From: Leptodontidium sp. MPI-SDFR-AT-0119 | Lineage: Eukaryota > Ascomycota > Leotiomycetes > Helotiales > Leptodontidiaceae | Reading direction: 5' to 3' | DNA: 64,000 nucleotides | Assembly: GCA_020726505.1 (NCBI GenBank) | Contig: JAHLEZ010000001.1 | Location: 124,001 to 188,000, forward strand | Shown here: positions 1 to 12,672 of the stretch, piece by piece | Layout of the letters: every line of letters begins with the position of its first letter | Numbering within the stretch: the first letter of the stretch is position 1 | Program-made: the position numbers and the translations under genes | Notes under the pieces: generated by a model | Told to the model about the DNA's origin: nothing | What the model saw: the letters and a program-made list of their open reading frames with translations, nothing else | The model's database searches: none

Positions 1-2501
1 AACTCCACGTTAAAAAAGTACTTCAATACTTTAACGACGTTAGGCTACAAGCCGACCTAAAGAAGTGTAAGTTTAAAATAATATAAACTAAGTATTTAAG
101 ATTTATTATATTAACTTTTAGCTTAAAAGTTAATCTTAAGAAGGTCTTTATCGTTTGTGAGTAAGCTTACCTTAACTTTATTAAAGGTGTGTAGTCTTTC
201 CTTGGTTTTTATAACTTTTACTAGAGATTCATCCGCGATTATAATATTATAGTGAAACCTCTTATTTAATTAACTAAGAATAACGTTCCCTTCTGCTTTA
301 CCGTAGAGTATAAAGACGCCTTCGACCTCTTAAAACATACTCTCACGTCCGCGCCTCTCTTAAGACACTACTGACAAGATTTACCTTGCCTCTTAAAGAC
401 AGATATTAGTAATAGTGTTATAGCCGGAGTCCTTTTTTAATAACACGGTAACGACTAGTTCCTTGTTGCTTTCTTTTTAAAGACTATATTACTTACTAAG
501 CTCAACTACGTAATACACGACAAAGAGATACTAGCTATTATTAAATCCTTTAGGCACTAGCGTACTAAGTTAATAAGAGCCCCCTACTAAGTCTGTATTA
601 TAATAGACTATAAGGCCTTAGAATACTTTATAACCTCTAAGTAATTAAATATTAAGTAAGCATAATAGGCAGAGCTCTTAGCGGACTATAATTTCATAAT
701 CACGTACTGCCCTAAAATCTATAACCCCCTAATAGACGCACTTTCTTATAAGCTAAACGAGTTAGATTAATAGAACTTTACAAAAAAGACTTAACGCCTT
801 CAATAACTCTTACACTAAGACTAAGTTAACTTTAACTTACTGTCTATAGAGTTGCGGCCGCTTAACGACGCCGACGCGCTAGTAGCCGACGTTAAGCTCG
901 CTGCCCTTACACTAATATTTTCCGTCGTATAACAAATCCTAAAAGCTAATCGCACTACTCCTTCCTTACAGGCTCTACGTAAGCAAGTTATATCAAGTTC
1001 TCTAAGTAAACTCAGCTTAGTAAGTGACCTCCTACCCCACGACGGCCGCCTCTTAGTCCTTAATGTCGATTACCTCTGAACCCTCTTTATACGAGAAGTT
1101 TATAATTAAGTCACTATAGCGCACTCTAGTACTAAAAAGACGATTTAAATGCTCTCTTCTTAGTATTAATAATATGAAATCACGTCTATAGTTTAGTAGT
1201 ACTGCCGTAATTATTATATATACTGACGAATTTAAGTTCCTTAGGATAAAAAGCCTAGATTCCTTTATCCTCTTCTTGTTTTATTTAGACTATAAGAATA
1301 TATTACCGTAGACTACTACTCCTTTATTAAAGACAAGTATAGATTCGATAACGTCCTCGTCTTTATTAATAAATTTAGTAAACAAGTTATTAGTATCCTT
1401 TACTAGAAGACGACAGATACTTAAAAGCTAGCTATTATATATATATATTATATATATCGTTACTTTGACGCTCCTTTAATTATTACTTTTAATAGAGGCC
1501 CCTAATTTGTCTCTAGGTTTTAGACCGCCCTTAGCAAGATCCTTAGAACTAAGAGACAACTGTCTGCTACTGACTACCCACAGACAGACGGCTAAACCGA
1601 AGTATATAACTAATACTTATAGAAACGACTCTGACCTTTTATTACGTACTACTAAGACGACTAGTTAGAGTACCTCCTTATTATAAACTACGCCTAAATA
1701 TCCCTTCTACACGATTCCTTAGGGGGACTCTCTCTATTTAAGGTAGTCTATAAATACGCACTACGCACGAATTAAGACTAGAAAATTAACTTGCTAAACT
1801 CAGTTACTCCCGCTAATAAGTTAAACACTTAACAAGCTATTAACTATGCTTAACACTATAAGAAAGCTTAGGACATAGCTCGATCGAACCTTACTATAGC
1901 CTAAGCCAAGATAGCTAGGTCTTATAACGCCTCTCGCCGCGATGTCGACTTTAATAAAGACAGCCTAGTCTAGCTCGATATACACTACTTTAAAATACTC
2001 CGTCTATTTAAGAAGTTAAATATACTAATTAATAGACTATTTAGAGTACTCGAGAAGGTAAGACACTCGTACCGCCTAGAATTACCAGCGAGTATAAAGG
2101 TCTATAACGTCTTTCCGGCTAACAAGCTACGTCGAGACCCTAACGACCCCTTACTAGGCCAAGTATAAGATACCCCCCCGCCGATTAATATTATAGGCGA
2201 CGACGAGTGGGAACTAGAAGAAGTGCTTACTTGCCGTAAGAAGGGTAAGACTCTATCTTATTGTGTCACTTAGTTTAATTAAGACGTTAACTTAGACTAA
2301 TATAATGCCTTTAACCTCAAGTACGCTCCGCATAAAGTCAGGGATTTCTACCTTAGTCACCTCGAGTAAGTAAGACCCCTTACTAAGCTACCTAAATAAA
2401 TCAAAGTATAAGAAGATAGTGTTAACGACTACGACGACCTTGATAGTAATAAGGAGATAAACTAACGCTTAAGGACGAGCTTTTTCTGGAGGGGGGAATA
2501 A
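1..2501 (+). mobile_element. Ty3/Gypsy LTR retrotransposon (chromovirus type), RIP-inactivated, 5' part outside window
   Basis: Reading mostly one frame through many stops gives a recognisable pol polyprotein. The end of the reverse transcriptase lies in the first 80 nt (HVKKVL..L..L.AD.KKCKF pattern). The RNase H region lies near 290-760 (ALxSAPLLRH, then a NSVIAGVL block and a DYKALEYF block). Integrase lies near 1020-1850 (YPQTDG.TE block around 1570-1600). A chromodomain-like C-terminus lies near 2170-2400 (DEWE.EEVL, CRKKGK.L.Y, KYAPHK.RDFYLSH). A purine tract at 2488-2500 sits directly before the LTR. TAA and TAG stops replace Gln and Trp codons, and CpA/TpG are rare while TpA is abundant, as expected from RIP. 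No functional protein can be made. Confidence 0.88.
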
Positions 2502-2945
2502 TGTAACGACTGCCGCTATCTAGAGCCTTATTTCCACCGGCTCCACTTAGTACTGCCCGATCGGGACGTACCGAGATTACTATAGTGCTAGATATACTAA
2601 TCTCTTATATATAGACCTCTTCTTTCCCTACCTTCTTTCCTTTATAGTTGTAGATTCTAAGTTGATGCTTAGTATCGTCATATGTCTCTTGTGTTAATAT
2701 GTGAGGCGTCAGTTACACGTGATTGCCGTCTTTCTAGGGCAAGCGTCACAGTAATCGATTCGCAGTTAATTAAATAGTCTTATAAAGAGAGAGAGAGAAG
2801 TCAGTGAGGGTGAGAAGTTAAGAAATTAAATATAACTAAGATACGAAGTGCTACGGGATTTAGCCGTATTAGGCAGGCGGTGTAGTTTTACCACTAATTA
2901 AAAAAAAAAAGAGCCTTAACTTACTAATCGAGATCCCTCGTAACA
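2502..2945 (+). repeat. 3' LTR of the Gypsy element
   Basis: The segment starts TGTAACGA directly after the polypurine tract and ends TCGTAACA, a nearly perfect inverted terminal pair with TG..CA ends and a length of 444 nt. At 2946 the sequence becomes recognisable hAT transposase on the other strand, which fixes the 3' boundary. The 5 bases 2946-2950 (tcgca) would be one copy of the target-site duplication. The matching 5' LTR lies outside the window, so identity between LTRs cannot be checked. Confidence 0.75.
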
Positions 2946-4085
2946 TCGCATCGTTAACTCTAGCATTGTCCATTACTTAATAACCTATCTTTTCTCCTAT
3001 CCCCCACTTTATTATTACCTCTATTAAATACTTCGCAAGATTATCTTAATCGTAACTCCCCTAAATCTCTCTAATAACCAAAGGAAACACCTTTAAGTCG
3101 CTATATTCGTCAATAAAATGAGAAATCTAAACCATAATAGGAAGCCCGTTAGTAAAAACAGCTATATTACAAGAGATATAAATAAGGGACTAAGCCTTCG
3201 TAATAACAAATATCTTCTTTACTCTCTCTTTAACAAAGTGACAAATAATCCAAGTCTTAATTGTATTACCACTAGAGGGAAGCCAGGCGCCGATATCCCT
3301 ATTAATATAGGCCATTATAGCTCGGAATTCTTCGCTCTCGACAGTAAAAAGAGGAATAGAATTAGAGGTAAACTAACGGACTATTAATAGCTCAAGGACG
3401 TGTAGATTAGTTATATACTTAGCTTTAACCTCATCCTCCTTTAATCGACGTCTCTTATAACCTCTAGACCTAGCAATAGCGTCTATAACACTCTTAATAG
3501 CTCCCCAAGTACGCTTCTTTCTCTCCTAGCGTGGTGAGTCCTTCTCGATATAGTGATTTCTTTTAAGGTGAGAGCTGATGATTCTAGTGCCTCCAGACTC
3601 GCAATATCGACGACTATAGTAGGCATAGCGCCATTTAACATTGTTTTAAGCGTTTTAATAGATATACTGTGGATTTTCGTTTAATATATAGTCCTATATA
3701 AAAGAGGTACGATGGCGTAATAGAGACTCGTCCTTAAGGTGGTTCTGGTTTAAATTCTCGTCCTTAGGAGCCTAGGGTTTATTTAGAGGGTTTATAAGTA
3801 AGGCATCTTGCTATTTATTACTCTCAATACTTATAATAGTACTAATGAGGTCTTAGGAAAAAGAATCCTCTACCTAAGAGATATCTAGCGATAAGAGCTT
3901 GCTTTGGCTAAATTAACCTCTAAGAACATATTAACCTTTATCTTTTTCTATTAAATTAACGATTTCTTGTAATATCTCGACGATTTTAGGAATAGGCTCC
4001 TCCCACTTCTCTTCTATATTAGGGGCACACTTAAAAGACGATTTAAAAGGCACATTAAAGAGAATTAACGAATTAAAGCTTTAAG
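2946..4085 (-). mobile_element. hAT-family transposase remnant, RIP-degraded and interrupted by the Gypsy insertion
   Basis: On the minus strand a BED-type zinc finger region is readable at about 3541-3640 (ESGGTR.ISSHL..NH). It is followed by the central transposase part at about 2946-3410, with the LPSS..TI.TW segment, an AVFTN.LPIM..SHFID stretch and the VMDNARVND motif. Both first-pair zinc-ligand cysteines now read Tyr, consistent with G-to-A change of TGC. The similarity stops in the middle of the protein at 2945, exactly where the LTR begins, so the rest of the element should lie beyond the 5' LTR. Several in-frame stops make it non-functional. The N-terminal limit near 4085 is approximate. 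Confidence 0.72.
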
Positions 4086-5180
4086 ACGACGACATAACGA
4101 CAATAAAGTAACTTAAGAGGTAATAAATTAAAAGGCGACAGCTAAGTGCTTGAAGATATGGCTAGAGAGATGGCTAAAGGTATAGCTAATCCAATACGAG
4201 GAATATAGGCGGTTTATATGGCTCTGAAGGTAAGTATGCCCTCATTTACATATTCGGTATCCGGGCATTAGAATGTCCTGCTTTTTAGGTGAGAAACTGA
4301 CCAATTTCCACATCCAGGATCCTCAAACTTACCTACGAAACACCGATTACGAGTCTGCGAATATCCTCATTTTTTTCTAATTATCCGGGCATTAAAATCG
4401 ACTGATTATCCCTCCCAAATATCGAGATTTCCAAGCCCAGGGCATACACATCAGGGGTTAAGACAGGTCTAGAGGAGTCGAAGGATGAAGCTAATGTATA
4501 TCCTTATACCCGGAACGATCTAAACATGCTCTAGGCACTAAAATTCATTGATTTCTTAGCCAAAAACAAGTAATATAATGTCCGAATCACATATTTAAGG
4601 GCAAGTAAATATCAAAAGGCATAAGATAGACGTATATCTTCATTTCTACATCCTCTCGATATATGCCTAGGCATTTAATATTACACGGAATACCACCGGA
4701 AACAAGGCATATCTAATGCCCAGGATATATATAATAGGGCTAAGCATATAAGGGAATCTAAGGGAATCGCTAGGCTACATCCAAATAGTTAGTTCCACGG
4801 CTCTAGCCTCTTTTAAAGGTTTAATAGCCTCGTAACCTCTAACAAAATTGGTTAGAGAGTAAGGAGATCTTTATTAAGGGCGAGTAGGCGTCAAGTAAGC
4901 TCCCAACCACCTCCTAGCCCCCTGTATTTACAAGGCTTTAGCCTTATTCTACCCCTCTAACTACCCCTCTAACTACCCCGCTAACCTTAAGCTAGTACGC
5001 TAGTATACTACTAATATATTAGAATATTAGAATCTTTAAGCTAATATCATTACGTATTTCTAAGACCGGTCCTATATCACTCCGTATTTTTCAGCATAGT
5101 CCTATATCACTAAAGTAGGGAATATCAATTATACTGCATATACTACTGCGAACACTAGGTACGTCAAATCTTGAGTTTAC
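4086..5180. other. AT-rich non-coding remainder of the RIP island
   Basis: No coding potential was seen on either strand. The stretch holds diverged copies of a CCGGGCATTARAAT-like motif (about 4259, 4383, 4529 and 4667). It also has a CT-rich tract with two TCTAACTACCCC-like units around 4955-4985, and two copies of TCCTATATCACT near 5070 and 5100. Base composition returns to normal just after 5170. It probably contains the outer end of the hAT element and other decayed repeats. Confidence 0.6.
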
Positions 5181-5189
5181 AAAAATTGA

Positions 5190-7639
5190 ACATCGTTAAT
5201 ATTCAAAGGCACTATTGGGATGGTTGACCCCGAGACTTCACCCTGGGGCTTAATTGGCGTCGCCCCAGAACCCACTTTGGGCATGTATCGTGTGTTTGGT
5301 TGTCCGGGAGGTGCGCCCGATGACGTGTTGCTGCTAGCATTCCAGCAAGCAGCAATTGACAAAGCCGACATTCTGAGTTGCTCGTTTGGCTCAAATCTCC
5401 AGTGGGAGGAGGAAGACCCGTTTGCGGTCATCACTTCTAATCTAGAGAAAATGGGTATTGTTGTTGTGATTTCAAATGGCAACACCGCAACTGTTCCAGT
5501 CGTTAATGACCCCCGCGCCAGCTGTTGGTAAAGGTGTTGTGGCTGTCGGATCTGCCCAGAACTCGCACTATCCTGCGGTCTACGGCTTTAAAGACTCTCG
5601 GGGACGATCTATGAAATATGGAGGCGGTCCAGTAAGTAGTATCCATCCCACCCTCCTTGAGCGCACATGATCCTCAATAGTTCTGACACCCGATCCTTTT
5701 AGTGGCCAGTCAATGCTCCCGCAACAGGACTTGTAGTCTACGACTTGAGGAAGATTGCAGCTAGCACCTCTGCTCCAAATGAACTTGGGTGTGACTTGGA
5801 GACATGGGACGCTGCCGCGAAACTCGTTCAAGACAAATCCAACTCCATCATCGCCGTTCCCTATGGAGGTATTTGCTCTTGGGGTTGGAAGATTACTATT
5901 GCTCAAGTTTCTGGATTCAGGTACTCTTTGGTATACTCTTTACAGGACGGAGACGTCTTTGACCAAGAGTATAATTCTCTCGACCCTCTCCCGCCATATT
6001 ACGGCATCACAATAAATGCAGTGGATGGGAGAGCCCTGACTGGTGGTCTTCCCAATTCCAAGGAAGGCGAATACAAGCTATTCTTCACGTCGAAGGAATT
6101 TGAATCGCACCCACAATTCGCCCCAGGCGCGAGGTCGAACTTCTCATCCTGGGGTCCTACATCTGATACTTTGGATATCAAACCACAGATCTCTGCACCA
6201 GGAGGATCAATTCTTTCCACATGGCCACGTATGTGCACCTCTAATTTTTTGCAGCCTGTGCTGATTTTATTCGTCAAGTTAGCGGAACTGGTTACGCCAT
6301 TCTCAGCAGTACATCAATAGCAGCACCTTACGCCTCCGGTGCTTTTGCCCTCTTGAAGTCTCAATTCCCAACTGCAACTGTCCAGCAACTCCAAGAAAAG
6401 CTACAAAGCACCGCCAAGAATATTCTCTATGCCTATGACAAGGATCTCAGGCCCTCCATCGCACAACAAGCTGGTGGACTGATCAATGTACGTTTCGATG
6501 AGCTTCCACCGTCCGCCTCTGGCAAAAGAAGTTTACTAATCCGTCAGGTGTATAACGCGCCATTCACTTTGAATCAGCTGTATCCCCATCAGAAATCAAT
6601 CTGGGAGATTTGGATGCGTTGAAGCCCCAAGAGATTACTATCAAGAATAACTCGAATAGAAGCAAAACATATGGTACGTACTATAGTCCATCCCTCCTTA
6701 ATCGCCTAATTCTAAGAAATAACCAGTGATTAGCATGAACCAGCGGGAGAGACTAACCTCCAGCAGAATACCTTCGTCCTTCCGGAAGTTCCAGGAGTTA
6801 CTTCCTTGTGTGGATTGTACAAGGTTTACGCAACTATCACTTTCTCGACAACCTCGATAACTCTCAAAGCTGGAGAAATCAGGGAAATTCGTCGCTACAT
6901 TCCAACCCCCACATGATATTGCCGACGTTCACCTTCCCGTGTACCCTGGATTCATCAGGGTCACGAACAATCATGAGGTTTACGGTATTGCCTACCTGGG
7001 ACAACTTTACTCCAGATTCAATGCAAAGTATCTTAGTACCAGCAACCAATTCGGGGAAGAACTGCCAGTAATTTTCTATCTTGAGAATGAGGAGACCGAG
7101 AAAGTCGTGAATAGCATTCAGAGCTTTGATTTTGGGGAGAATTCAGCCATCGGTTTTCCCTGGATCAATTTTGCCAATCTTCAATCTACTCAAATTTGGC
7201 GAGCAGATATCGGTAAGTTGACACACCCATGGAAGATCTTTCCGTTGCGCTCTAAAGAGATCGATTTTTAATTCGTACTAGTCCCTTACAATACCACCTT
7301 CGTACCTGACGTCTACGGCTTCACCTTCAACGTGTCCAATTCACATGGGGTTCCCGATTCAGCTCTACCTTTGGTGTACCCCAAACTGGACTTCTTACCT
7401 GTCGAAGCTGGTGCTGAGACCTTCGGTCGTTGGCGGTGAATCCCGGTAACGTGAGACCAGGAATTTGGCTCTGGTGGATAAACGGTCAGGTTTTAGATGC
7501 AGAAGGATTCAGTAATGGCGAAGTGCCAGCTGGTGATTATCGTGCTTTGCTACGAGTTCTGAAATGGGGTGGTGATCCTGAGAAGAAAGAGCATTACGAG
7601 AGCTGGTTGTCTCCGATCCTCAGAATTGTTAGGCCTTGA
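5190..7639 (+). pseudogene. Subtilisin-like (S8) secreted serine protease pseudogene, 5'-truncated and frameshifted
   Basis: Conserved blocks of a large fungal subtilase (minor extracellular protease type) occur in order across all three plus frames. They are the GVAPE.TLGMYRVFGC block (5255-5310), VVISNGN (5461-5480), AVGKGVVAVGSAQ (5520-5560), a protease-associated-like middle part (5703-6000), SSWGP..D.L.IKPQISAPGG (6145-6215), and the Ser-site block STSIAAPYASG (6308-6340). A C-terminal Fn3-like domain ends YESWLSPI (7599-7622). Catalytic Asp and His segments are absent upstream, where the RIP island begins. Frame must be changed near 5515, 6230-6257, 6565, 6735, 6880 and 7425. Usable introns remain at 5632-5702 and 6488-6547, and one probably starts at 7213. 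With six frame changes this is a decayed gene, not a splicing puzzle. Confidence 0.85.
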
Positions 7640-10511
7640 TACTTCTCTTCACCTCAGGGAATTCGCCAAAAGCGGCGGAAGGGGGTTGGGTGGAAAAAAT
7701 GGGGCCAGGTGAAAACAAGGGTTCTGAGCGCGAAGCTAATTAGCGTTTTTGAGGATAAAGATTAGGGCTCTGAGCCATAGCAAATCAAGCAACCTTTTGG
7801 CCCCCCTCAACTTCGTTCTTGTTCCTTCTTCTGTGAAAGGGCTTGGTCAGGTCTCGTGATTCTCTGTTGATAATGAAAGGTGTTAGCGAACTTTCCAATA
7901 CAAATTCGAAATTTGCGCGTTGCACAAAATCACGAGTGGTGGAGATGTGACTGAATCTGGATTAAACTCACCGAAACGCGAGAGAGACTTGATAGGTGCG
8001 CTCTGAAAACAACCAGGGGATGCCAGTCATGCAAAGGTGTGCTTCCAGACAGTGAACAGAGGTGGAGTGGCGACAAGAGATTCTCGTCACAAGGCGCCAG
8101 CTTCCACTAAGAGTGGATGCTCATCAATACGCCTTGGGTTGACATGGACGGCAGCCAATTAGATGCAACAATCTTCTATCCCGCCTAGTTCTCTTTATGG
8201 AGATCAGTGGTTGAGGAAATGTCTGATCCTCGTATATCTCCCGGGAAATATCTCGACCCACCCTGCATGGCTGCATGTTGGCGAGTAGATTTTGTTAGCC
8301 TCGGTCAACTTGGATCAATTTCAACGCCTTCTTTCATAACCTACTGTTAACAGAATTATGATGAAACAAGGCAAGAATGTCTAACTAAAACCATCATGAT
8401 CAAGCACACCAGCCACAATTGATGTTATATCTTGAGCCTTATTCTATGCCAGCTCCCTACCACCGAGAAATTCTCATTCAATTTTTGAATACAACTATGG
8501 TAGAAACTGTCATGGGTTGTAAAAAGATATATTAAATTGTACCGTTCCTAGTTTCTTCTTGTGATTGGGCGTTTGACTCACGCCATATGGGGATTTGTCT
8601 AACACCTTACCCTACCCAAAAGAACTGTGTTTCACTACTGATGTGTACTCCGAGGAAGTTCGGTAAAGGTGAGTCTATCAGGGTGGCTATCTCCTCTGCG
8701 AAGAGTAGAAAGGGATCTTCTGGCCTACTTGACAGTCGGACTCCTCCTTTCATGCCTGCTACTCAAATTGCTAGGAGACCTGGTCATGCTGGATTCACTT
8801 CGAATTTGGGAACTTCGATCAGATCAAGCGCTACCCTCACTCTTGCACACGTCGCTGCTCATCCCGTGCCTCACTCACATGGCGCTAACTACCCCCCTTT
8901 GTTACCTAGAATGTCAAATGTCGAATTTCATGTCAAGAAGCCATCGAAATCGTAAATCACGGTTGACAGTCCTTCAACGTTGCTAACCTGTCTTTGATAA
9001 CTTCACACATCAGATACGAAACAAAACAATAATAATTTTTACTTAGGAGCCTTGCGGGAACGGGATTTAATGATGATCAGAAGCTAAAATCAGACTGGCC
9101 CGACCACACAGTCGGGTTTACTCTTCCTCCTACTCCGACTCCGACTCCCGTTCAACTAGGCAACGTGGTTATGTGAGCGATGTCCCTATTTCGCCATTTC
9201 CATGTGACAGCCAACTCCTCTTCCTGTACCTCATGCTAGGTACCTATGTTTAGTCGCTTTAGTCAACGTCGTCTTTGTTACAGCCGATGTAATTTGAGCC
9301 TCAACACCCTGGAAGTCCAGGAGAAGTTCCATCGACCACTCATTTCCGAGTTTCTTCTCGCTTAGCCCTGTCAAGAGGCTCGGGACAGGGAAGGGACTCA
9401 GGGGTGACAGCGGCTGCAAGCCCGCGCAGTCAGCCAGACCTCGGGATGGAAAACCCTTGAACGACAACGACATGCAATAATAAAGGGCTACCATTGGTAA
9501 GGTAATAATGGATCTCATCCGGCCCGAATGTCTTCCCACCGCTACCACGACCAACAACAAGCACCAGCGGCAGAAAGCTCCATATAAAAGACCACGCAGC
9601 ATGGGGGCAAGGATACAATTGTGACATAAGCCACCCAGATCCAATAAGCGCTTCTTTCTCGAACGGGAGGTGGATAGGAAGTGGGGGTCAGAGCCTTATC
9701 TTTTCATCTCCCATCTCAGCCTCGACAGACAAGGATTTCAGCCGAGGTACAAGTTTTGCGCCTATCCTATGGAGTCCTCGAGTTCGAGGTCCACAGACGT
9801 GTTTTGGTTTAGCGAGTAGAAATGTGGGAGAGTGGAAGAGAGAGTGGATTGTTTTGACTCTTTTGACGATTTTTGACCCGCTTGGCGAAGCGGCATCTAT
9901 GGCGTCTGTGGCTTTGAGGCTCGGATGCGCCGACGACGAGGTCGGCATCTTTCTTCAGTGGGCCGCTTGACCCTCAACACCCATTTGCCAGCGAGCCGTG
10001 CACGTACGGGATCCGATCGAAGTGGATCGATGTATTTCTCATCGACCCATTCTTTTTGGACTTTCGATTCTTTTTTTCTACGCTTTGCTGTCTCCTTTTA
10101 CGAAGCAAGTTGCGTGCCGAGGTACAAATTTGTGAGTTGTTGATGGGATTGTTTCCAGATGGGGGTGCGAAAAGAGGGTTTGTGTGTCTATGTTGTGGAT
10201 GTGTGGATCTGAATCCACGTTTTTATCACCCTTCCATCCCTCGGAATGGATCGATCGTTGGTATGGCATGATAGATACATGGATGCCGACCACTCTACCG
10301 GTGATAGATAGCTCCGCTTCATATGCTGCTGCCACCGCTGGTGCGTGCTGATAAGTACCTGACCTCCCCTTCTCTCTCATCTTGTTATCGAGATTTTCCG
10401 GTTTCGTTCATCCATTCCTCCATACCATATCTATCTATCTACGCCTATTCTTCGGCGATATATTCAGTTATATTGGGTCTAGTGCAGAGTACCCATAGAT
10501 ATCAAGACAAG
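7640..10511. other. 2.9-kb stretch without a recognisable gene
   Basis: Short ORFs occur on both strands (for example 8587-8955 and the reverse strand of 9231-9644), but they show no family motif, no consistent intron structure and no compositional bias. I call none of them. The last few hundred bases, with pyrimidine-rich tracts and CTATCTATC runs around 10350-10500, are the likely promoter and 5' leader of the MFS gene that starts at 10512. Confidence 0.6.
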
Positions 10512-12391
10512 ATGGTAGCTTTCGAAGATCCAGAGTCTCCAAGCCTGGCAAAGGAAGAAGGCCTACACACAGGCTGGGACTCAACCTCGCCTCCAGAGAC
10601 AGCAGTCAACACCGCCGCACCTTCACGCGCGCCTTCCACCCACGGCGAATCCTCATCCACCAACGCTCAAAACGCCGATATCGATCTCGAAGCTGGACAG
10701 AATGAGAAACCTACCCCCAATCCCCTATCATGCGTCGATCCAGTGACACATATCGTCAGCTGGGACGGGCCAGACGATCCAGAGAACCCGATGAATTTCC
10801 CGCGGAGCAAGAAATGGCGTATCACGACGGTGACGGCTATCATGACGTTCTGCGTGTCGTTTGCTAGTTCCGTGTTCAGTACCGCTACGGAGGTCACGGC
10901 TGTCAAGTGGGGTGTTAGTCTCGAAGTTATGATTTTGGGTGTTTCTCTTTACGTTCTGGGTTTCGCTTGTGGTAAGCAAAATCACTCTTACCTATCACCC
11001 ATCATCCAATATCTAAACTCCAAACTCCAACATGAAATACCTATGCATCGGATCCAGAACTGACACATCTCAGGCCCCCTCTTCTGGGGCCCCCTCTCCG
11101 AAGTCTACGGCCGAACACAACCCCTCTTCTTAGGCTTCTTCCTCTTCACCATCTTCCAAATCCCCGTCGCCACCGCACCCAACATCGCAACAGTGATGAT
11201 ATCCCGTTTCCTAGGCGGTTGTTTCGGCGCCGCACCCATCGCAATCGTAGGAGGCACTTACGTTGATTTCTGGGACACTTTGGACCGAGGAATCGCCACT
11301 GCAGGATTCGCAGGCGCGACATTCATCGGTCCAATCGCCGGACCTATCGTCGGCGAGTTCATCACGAGTAGTCATCTCGGCTGGCGATGGACTGCGTGGA
11401 TCACTTTGATCATGAGTGCGTTCTTTGGGATCGTGGGATTGTTCACAGTCCCTGAGACGTATGCGCCGATTCTGCTGAAGCGGAAAGCGGAGCGCATGAG
11501 GCACGAGACCCAGAATTGGGCACTGCATAGTCAGATTGATGAGCAACCTGTGCATTTGAAGGCGCTGGTTGAGAAGTATTTCATGAAGCCTTGGGTTATG
11601 TTGTTTAGAGAGCCGATTGTAAGACCCCCTATTTCTGTTTTTCTCGCTTGTTGTTCCCAGCCCAACCTTACCTTCCCTCACCTCACTCTAACCTCTATCT
11701 TAACCGTCACACCTCAAGCCTACCCTCACTTGCCAAGTAATCCTAGCTAATATCACCACAGCTCATGGCAATGACACTCTACTCCTCCCTCGTCTACTCA
11801 ATCCTCTACCTAATCTTCTTCGCGTACCCCTACTCCTTCCGCGTCGTGCGCGGCTGGTCATCAACCATCGCTTCCCTCCCCTTCCTCGGGATCTTCATCG
11901 GCATAGTCCTGTGCTGCATCTACATCGCCATCGACACCAAAACGCGCTTCAATAAACTCCTCCTCCAATCCCGCAAACCCTTCATCCCAGAAGCCCGCCT
12001 CCCGCCCATGATCCTCGGCTCCGTAATCCTGCCCGCAGGACTCTTCTGGTTCGCATGGACATCCTCCCCGGACATCCACTGGGCGCCACAAGTTGTCTCG
12101 GGCGTGTTTGTAGGCTGTGGGATCTTCCTCGTGTTTTTGCCGAGTCAGATATATATCGTTGATACGTATCTGTTGAATGCGAATAGTGCCCTAGCGGCGA
12201 GTAGTTGTGTGAGGGCTTTGATGGCTGCCGGGTTCCCGCTGTTTGCGACGTATATGTATAAGGATCTTGGTGTGGATTGGGCGACTAGTTTGTTGGCGTT
12301 CCTTTGTGTGGCTATGATGCCTTTCCCGGTGCTGTTTTGGATGTATGGTGAGAAGTTGAGGATGAAGGGGAAGTTTGCTTTTGCATTGTAG
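10512..12391 (+). CDS. MFS multidrug transporter, DHA1 type (12 TM)
   Basis: Three exons, 10512-10971, 11074-11618 and 11762-12391, join in phase to 544 residues. Both introns (102 and 143 nt) are GT..AG. I chose the ATG of MVAFEDPE because the in-frame sequence further upstream is pyrimidine-rich leader. A hydrophilic N-terminus of about 100 residues ends in the WDGPDDPENP(M)NF motif typical of fungal DHA1 proton antiporters. The first membrane helices and a GPL.WGPLSE..GR loop 2-3 motif follow, and then IVGGTYVDFW and GWRW.AWI segments. The second half starts with the usual central cytosolic loop rich in K, R and E. It probably exports drugs or secondary metabolites at the plasma membrane; the substrate cannot be read from sequence. 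It is convergent with the next MFS gene. Confidence 0.9.
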
Positions 12392-12539
12392 GGAGAAGCT
12401 TGGAGAGGGAGGGGGAGGGGAGATGGGGGTGGTAATGTGATGTAATGTGATATTGGGTGGGTGGGTTGAGATGAGATGCATTGCATAGCGATGGCGTTTG
12501 AGTTGTCTGCCTCACTGGCTTTTCTTTTCATAGATTTAG

Positions 12540-12612
12540 ACCTAGACCTAGAACTACACTTAGACTTAGACCTTATAGATATAGATATAGATATAGATAT
12601 AGATAGATAGAC
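12540..12612. repeat. Microsatellite (TAGATA)n and related TAGAC units
   Basis: Imperfect AGACCTAGACCTAGAAC units run into about five perfect ATAGAT units between the two convergent MFS genes. This is simple-sequence DNA in the shared 3' intergenic region. Confidence 0.85.
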
Positions 12613-12672
12613 CAGAGATTCCCCGCTAGATCGAAGATAGATAAATGGAAATTCCTCTCCCTCAATCCAATC

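Noticed and set aside
8587..9644. Overlapping ORFs on both strands in the 7.6-10.5 kb gap
   Set aside because: No domain, no intron logic, no codon preference; mutually overlapping readings are typical of random GC-rich DNA.
10323..10511. In-frame upstream extension of the first MFS protein to an earlier ATG
   Set aside because: The added 63 residues are pyrimidine-rich leader without conservation; family members start close to the chosen Met.
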